A stretch of DNA of 8,853 bases. Source: a bacterium (GTDB lineage Bacteria; T1Sed10-126). The stretch covers positions 1 to 8,853 of the forward strand of contig PWOD01000079.1 in the NCBI GenBank assembly GCA_003557545.1. Reading direction: 5' to 3'. Below are positions 6,128 to 8,853 of the stretch, piece by piece (the first letter of the stretch is position 1; each line of letters begins with the position of its first letter). Both the position numbers and the translations under genes were made by a program. The notes below the pieces were generated by a model that was not told where the DNA came from, did not search any database, and saw nothing but the letters and a program-made list of their open reading frames with translations.

Positions 6128-6709
6128 TCATACAGACAATAGTTTCCCGGCCAGTTTTGCAGCCTTTTCCTGGAGATGTTCGAGAGAACCCGAATTATCG
6201 ATAACCTCATTGGCCTGACGAACCTTTTTATCCTCTGGCCACTGAAGCCGGCGACGTCTCTCCAGCTCAGTTTCCGTCATTTCAACCCGCTGACTGATAA
6301 GATCCGGAGAGCTTACCACACAGACCGTCCAATCACAGAGTTTATCAATCCCCGCTTCAAACAGCAGGGGAGCATCTACAATATAAAACCCCTCCTGTGA
6401 AAGGTGGATAGTTTGCTCAATAAAATCAAACACAAGGGGATGCAAAATAGCCTCCAGCTTACGTAACTCATCAGGCTTTGTAAAGACCAGATCAGCCAGT
6501 ATTGCAGGTTCTATATAACCTTTAGAATCGGTAATATAATTACCAAACTGATCCAGAACAAGATCATATCCAGACTGACCGGGGAGCATCATATCCCGAG
6601 CAATTGTATCAGCGTTGAGGTGATAGCCACCCTCATCAGCCAAAAACTTACTCAATGTAGTTTTCCCGGACCCGATCGATCCGGTAACACCAATAACAGG
6701 AGTTGACAT
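6128..6709 (-). CDS. coaE: Dephospho-CoA kinase
   Basis: This 193-residue P-loop kinase catalyses the last step of CoA synthesis, ATP-dependent phosphorylation of dephospho-CoA at the 3'-hydroxyl of the ribose. It has the Walker A loop GSIGSGKT at 10-17, the substrate-site segment LNADTIAR at 31-38, the HP motif at 90-91, PLLFE at 114-118, and the closing RRRRLQ...KKVRQANEVIDNSGS region at 151-175. Length fits the family (about 195-210). The first Asp of the usual DAD triplet is Asn32, while the second, Asp34, is kept. The start is the ATG at 6709-6707, seven nt after GGAAG; this places the P-loop at the usual distance from the N terminus. A TTG at 6730 with AGGAT upstream would add seven residues and cannot be excluded. 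It follows polA directly, whereas polA-mutM-coaE is a common order; no mutM remnant is visible in the gap. Confidence 0.96.
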   Translation of the reverse strand: MSTPVIGVTGSIGSGKTTLSKFLADEGGYHLNADTIARDMMLPGQSGYDLVLDQFGNYITDSKGYIEPAILADLVFTKPDELRKLEAILHPLVFDFIEQTIHLSQEGFYIVDAPLLFEAGIDKLCDWTVCVVSSPDLISQRVEMTETELERRRRLQWPEDKKVRQANEVIDNSGSLEHLQEKAAKLAGKLLSV

Positions 6710-6743
6710 AATAGCACTTCCAGAAATCAAACTTTATCCTTGC

Positions 6744-6767
6744 AAAAACGACCGCCTACAGACGATC
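6744..6767 (-). terminator. Possible intrinsic terminator or attenuator in the coaE leader
   Basis: The coding strand reads GATCGTC-TGTA-GGCGGTC at 6767-6750, a 7-bp stem (two G-U pairs) with a 4-nt loop. After two bases (the G of one further possible G-U pair falls here) comes TTTTT at 6748-6744. It lies between the TATAAT box at 6814-6819 and the coaE start at 6709. It may stop read-through from polA, or attenuate a transcript started at the TATAAT. The U-tract is short and the stem contains wobble pairs, so efficiency is doubtful. Confidence 0.4.
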
Positions 6768-6813
6768 AGTATCGAAGCGCAGCCAACAGCCAGTTTTATT
6801 AACTCACTATATT

Positions 6814-6819
6814 ATTATA
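6814..6819 (-). promoter_or_regulatory. Candidate -10 box of a coaE promoter
   Basis: The coding strand has a perfect TATAAT at 6819-6814 within an AT-rich stretch, giving a predicted start near 6807 and a leader of roughly 100 nt before coaE. The -35 position is T-rich (TTATTT at 17-bp spacing), only a partial match to TTGACA. The match is good for a -10 box alone, so this is a moderate call. Confidence 0.45.
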
Positions 6820-6825
6820 GCTTAA

Positions 6826-6851
6826 GAAAAAAACAAAAATAACCCGTTATT
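6826..6851 (-). terminator. Weak terminator-like element after polA
   Basis: The coding strand AATAACGGGTTATT (6851-6838) is an inverted repeat that can form five A-U pairs closed by a CGGG loop. It runs straight into a T-rich tract, TTTTTGTTTTTTT, ending at about 6827. The stem has no G-C pair beyond the loop, so it would be unstable; the long T-tract is the stronger part. It begins about 38 nt after the polA stop. Confidence 0.3.
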
Positions 6852-6888
6852 CAAACTACCGGCAGCAGCCCGACAAAACCAACTGAAG

Positions 6889-8853
6889 CTATTTGCTAAC
6901 CTCAGACCAATCATAGCCAATCTTTATATTAACTTCGACAGGAACAGTAAGTTGGAAAGCATTACACATTATTTTTCTCAGTCGGCCAGCCAGTTCCTCC
7001 GCCTCCTGCAGCTGTACTTCCAGCAACAATTCATCATGAATCTGTAACAGCAATTCTGCGTTGAACTTAGCCAGTTCAGGGGGCAGTTCAACCATGGCTT
7101 TTTTTATCAGATCCGAGGCCGATCCTTGAATCGGAGCATTAACCGCGATTCTACGGGCGAATTGACGACGCATATATTTTTTACTGTTGATCTCATGAAC
7201 ATACCGCCTGCGTCCGGTCAGGGTTGTTACATAACCCTGTGATTTGGCCTGTTCAACAGTTTTATCAATATACTCTTTAACTCCGGAGTAACGCTGAAAA
7301 AATCTGTCTATGTAAGCTGCGGCCGCTTTTATATCAACCTCCAGATCACGAGCCAATCCATACTCACTCAAACCGTAAGCGATTCCATAATTAACCAGTT
7401 TGGCAATCCGACGATCGGCCCCGTCAACTTCATCCACTGATTTGCCACTAATTTCGGCGGCAGTTAAAGCATGGATGTCCTGGCCTTTTCTAAAAGCCTC
7501 AACCAGTGTTGAATCTCCCGAAAAATCTGCCAGCAAGCGAAGTTCAATCTGTGAGTAATCAGCCGCCAGCAGAATATAATCATCCTGCGAAGGGACAAAA
7601 GCGGCTCGAACTCTTCGTCCAAATTTTTCCCGTACCGGAATATTCTGCAGGTTTGGCTCACTGCTGGAAAGTCGACCGGTGGCAGTAACTGTCTGGTTAA
7701 ATTTTGTGTGAAGTTTTCCCGTTCTCCGGTTGATCGCCTCAACCAGGGGTATAAGATAGGTTGAAACAAGTTTTTTAGACTGTCGATATTGTAAAACTAC
7801 TGACGGTAGCCGATGCTTATCTACCAATCGATTGAGAGTTTCAGCATCGGTGCTGGGTTTTCCACTACCGGTCTTTCCCAGAACTGGCAGCTGAAGCCTG
7901 TCAAAAAGAATTTTTCGAAGTTGTTTAGGACTATCAAGATTAAACTGCTCCCCGGCCAACTCCCAGGCCTGCTTTTCCAGACGTGCCAGCTCACTCTCAA
8001 GTTCCCGCGAAAATTCAGTTAACTGTTCAGCCTCAACTTTAATCCCCGTCATCTCCATTCGAGCCAGTTCCCGGGCGAGCGGTTGTTCCAGTTGTACCAA
8101 AACCGACATCTGCTGTTGTTCCTCAATCTGATCTGAATAATCGGAAACCAGCTGCTGCAACCCGGCTAATAAACGACCATACCAATCGATTAGCTGATCG
8201 GCTTCCAGATAATCCTCACGATCGGCCAGTTCTTCACCGGTAGAACTCTTAATGATTGTTGTCAGATCATGACCTGACTCTGGAGCGAGCAGGTACGAAG
8301 CCAACTTTAAATCAAACGATTTTTTCAACAGACAGGGCTCAAATCCCAGTTGAAAAGCCCAACAGTAGAGAGTTTTCAAATCATAAAAAAATAACTTCCG
8401 TTGAGAAAAAATATCAAATAATTGCTGCAGATCGCTCTGATTTGAACTGTCACAGCCGATTGAGGTATGACCGGCAAAATCAGCCGTTCCAACTATCAGT
8501 TCAATGCTCTCCAACTGACTGGGTTTAAGCTGCTGATCAGCCGGATCTATCAGACCATATATCGGTCCTGAAGAGTTTTTTAAGCGGGAAATTAAATCGG
8601 CGAATGGAATTCCCTCCAATTCTCTCGTACCTGCGGTCAATTGGGGACTATTACCGGTCAACTGATTTATTTCTTCAACCAGGGAAAACAGCTCTCGGCG
8701 GCGGCAAAAATCGGCCAGTAACTCAAATTTTTCGGCTAAAAACCGACTATCTTCAACTGAGATATCTATTTCACAATCAGTTTTCAGAGTTACCAGTTTC
8801 AAAGCTTTTTGTAGCTCCTCCTGATGGTCTTCTATCTTTTCCCTGAACCTATC
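6889..8853 (-). CDS. polA: DNA polymerase I, C-terminal 654 residues (5' end beyond right window edge)
   Basis: The frame stays open from the TAG stop at 6891-6889 to the right edge. The 17 codons before the TTG at 8802 read DRFREKIEDHQEELQKA, typical of the end of the 5'-nuclease domain, so that TTG is Leu18 of this fragment and not a start. Counting from the edge, residues about 18-240 are the 3'-5' exonuclease-like domain and 240-654 the polymerase domain: TVTATGRLSSSEPNLQNIP at 388-406, motif A DYSQIELR with catalytic Asp432, motif B RRIAKLVNYGIAYG at 481-494, and motif C IHDELLLEV with His606-Asp607-Glu608. The enzyme fills gaps in repair and removes Okazaki primers. The exonuclease domain lacks the DxE and YxxxD motifs, so proofreading is probably lost, as in Bacillus and Thermus enzymes. 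The O-helix residue that is usually Phe is Tyr489. Full length is probably about 850-900 residues. Codon use resembles the neighbours. Confidence 0.98.
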   Translation of the reverse strand, partial: DRFREKIEDHQEELQKALKLVTLKTDCEIDISVEDSRFLAEKFELLADFCRRRELFSLVEEINQLTGNSPQLTAGTRELEGIPFADLISRLKNSSGPIYGLIDPADQQLKPSQLESIELIVGTADFAGHTSIGCDSSNQSDLQQLFDIFSQRKLFFYDLKTLYCWAFQLGFEPCLLKKSFDLKLASYLLAPESGHDLTTIIKSSTGEELADREDYLEADQLIDWYGRLLAGLQQLVSDYSDQIEEQQQMSVLVQLEQPLARELARMEMTGIKVEAEQLTEFSRELESELARLEKQAWELAGEQFNLDSPKQLRKILFDRLQLPVLGKTGSGKPSTDAETLNRLVDKHRLPSVVLQYRQSKKLVSTYLIPLVEAINRRTGKLHTKFNQTVTATGRLSSSEPNLQNIPVREKFGRRVRAAFVPSQDDYILLAADYSQIELRLLADFSGDSTLVEAFRKGQDIHALTAAEISGKSVDEVDGADRRIAKLVNYGIAYGLSEYGLARDLEVDIKAAAAYIDRFFQRYSGVKEYIDKTVEQAKSQGYVTTLTGRRRYVHEINSKKYMRRQFARRIAVNAPIQGSASDLIKKAMVELPPELAKFNAELLLQIHDELLLEVQLQEAEELAGRLRKIMCNAFQLTVPVEVNIKIGYDWSEVSK

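Larger units (their letters stand above)
6710..6888. other. Regulatory gap between polA and coaE
   Basis: At 179 nt this is the longest gap in the window. Reading in the transcription direction it holds, in order: a weak AT-rich hairpin with a T-rich tract just after polA, a perfect TATAAT, then a GC-richer hairpin with five U's, then the coaE ribosome site. No credible reading frame or structured RNA gene was recognised in it. Confidence 0.6.

Noticed and set aside
8800-8802. TTG as the start codon of polA
   Set aside because: The frame stays open to the window edge, and the 17 preceding codons encode the typical end of the 5'-nuclease domain, so the gene is cut by the window and not short.
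1-8853. CRISPR, tRNA, insertion sequence, phage or defence system
   Set aside because: No spaced repeats, cloverleaf sequence, transposase motif or terminal inverted repeats were seen. Nearly all of the window is explained by housekeeping and amino-acid genes.

Overview
The window is one stretch of bacterial chromosome in which every credible gene lies on the minus strand. In transcription order (right to left) these are: the C-terminal 654 residues of DNA polymerase I (polA, running off the right edge), dephospho-CoA kinase (coaE), a membrane-anchored SPOR-domain protein, a PfkB-family sugar kinase, homoserine dehydrogenase (hom), an ApgM-type protein of the alkaline phosphatase superfamily, aspartokinase (lysC), and the N-terminal 173 residues of citramalate synthase (cimA, running off the left edge). 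Many plus-strand open frames exist, but all lie antisense to these genes and look like composition shadows.

Organism: base composition is moderate (mid-40s % GC by eye). GTG and TTG starts, good AGGAGG-type ribosome sites, a two-ACT LysC of the Bacillus size class and a PolA without proofreading residues all suggest a Bacillota-type anaerobe. The very acidic SPOR protein and the gene mix are compatible with a halophilic Halanaerobiales-like lineage, but this is a guess; there is no marker gene here that settles it.

Layout: 6889-8853 polA; 6710-6888 the longest intergenic gap (179 nt), with a perfect TATAAT box and two hairpin/U-tract elements; 6128-6709 coaE; 5363-6052 SPOR protein; 5226-5362 short gap; 4317-5225 PfkB kinase; 4258-4316 short gap with a palindrome containing TATAAT; then a tight block hom-apgM-lysC-cimA, with a 4-nt overlap between hom and apgM and gaps of 14 and 12 nt after that. 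No gap exceeds 300 nt. I see no tRNA, rRNA, CRISPR, insertion sequence or phage feature.

How it fits together: the left half is an amino-acid operon. LysC and Hom carry aspartate toward homoserine. The ApgM-like protein sits exactly where a homoserine kinase (thrB) would be expected, which supports a homoserine-phosphorylating role instead of glycolytic mutase activity. CimA makes citramalate from pyruvate and acetyl-CoA, a threonine-independent entry to isoleucine. The right half is housekeeping (DNA repair/replication, CoA synthesis, cell envelope).

I found no wholly new system. The items most worth a second look are: a natural tyrosine at the ddNTP-discrimination position of PolA, together with a degenerate exonuclease domain; a strong internal ribosome site in lysC that predicts a separate beta subunit; the ApgM-for-ThrB replacement; and the regulatory gaps before coaE and hom.
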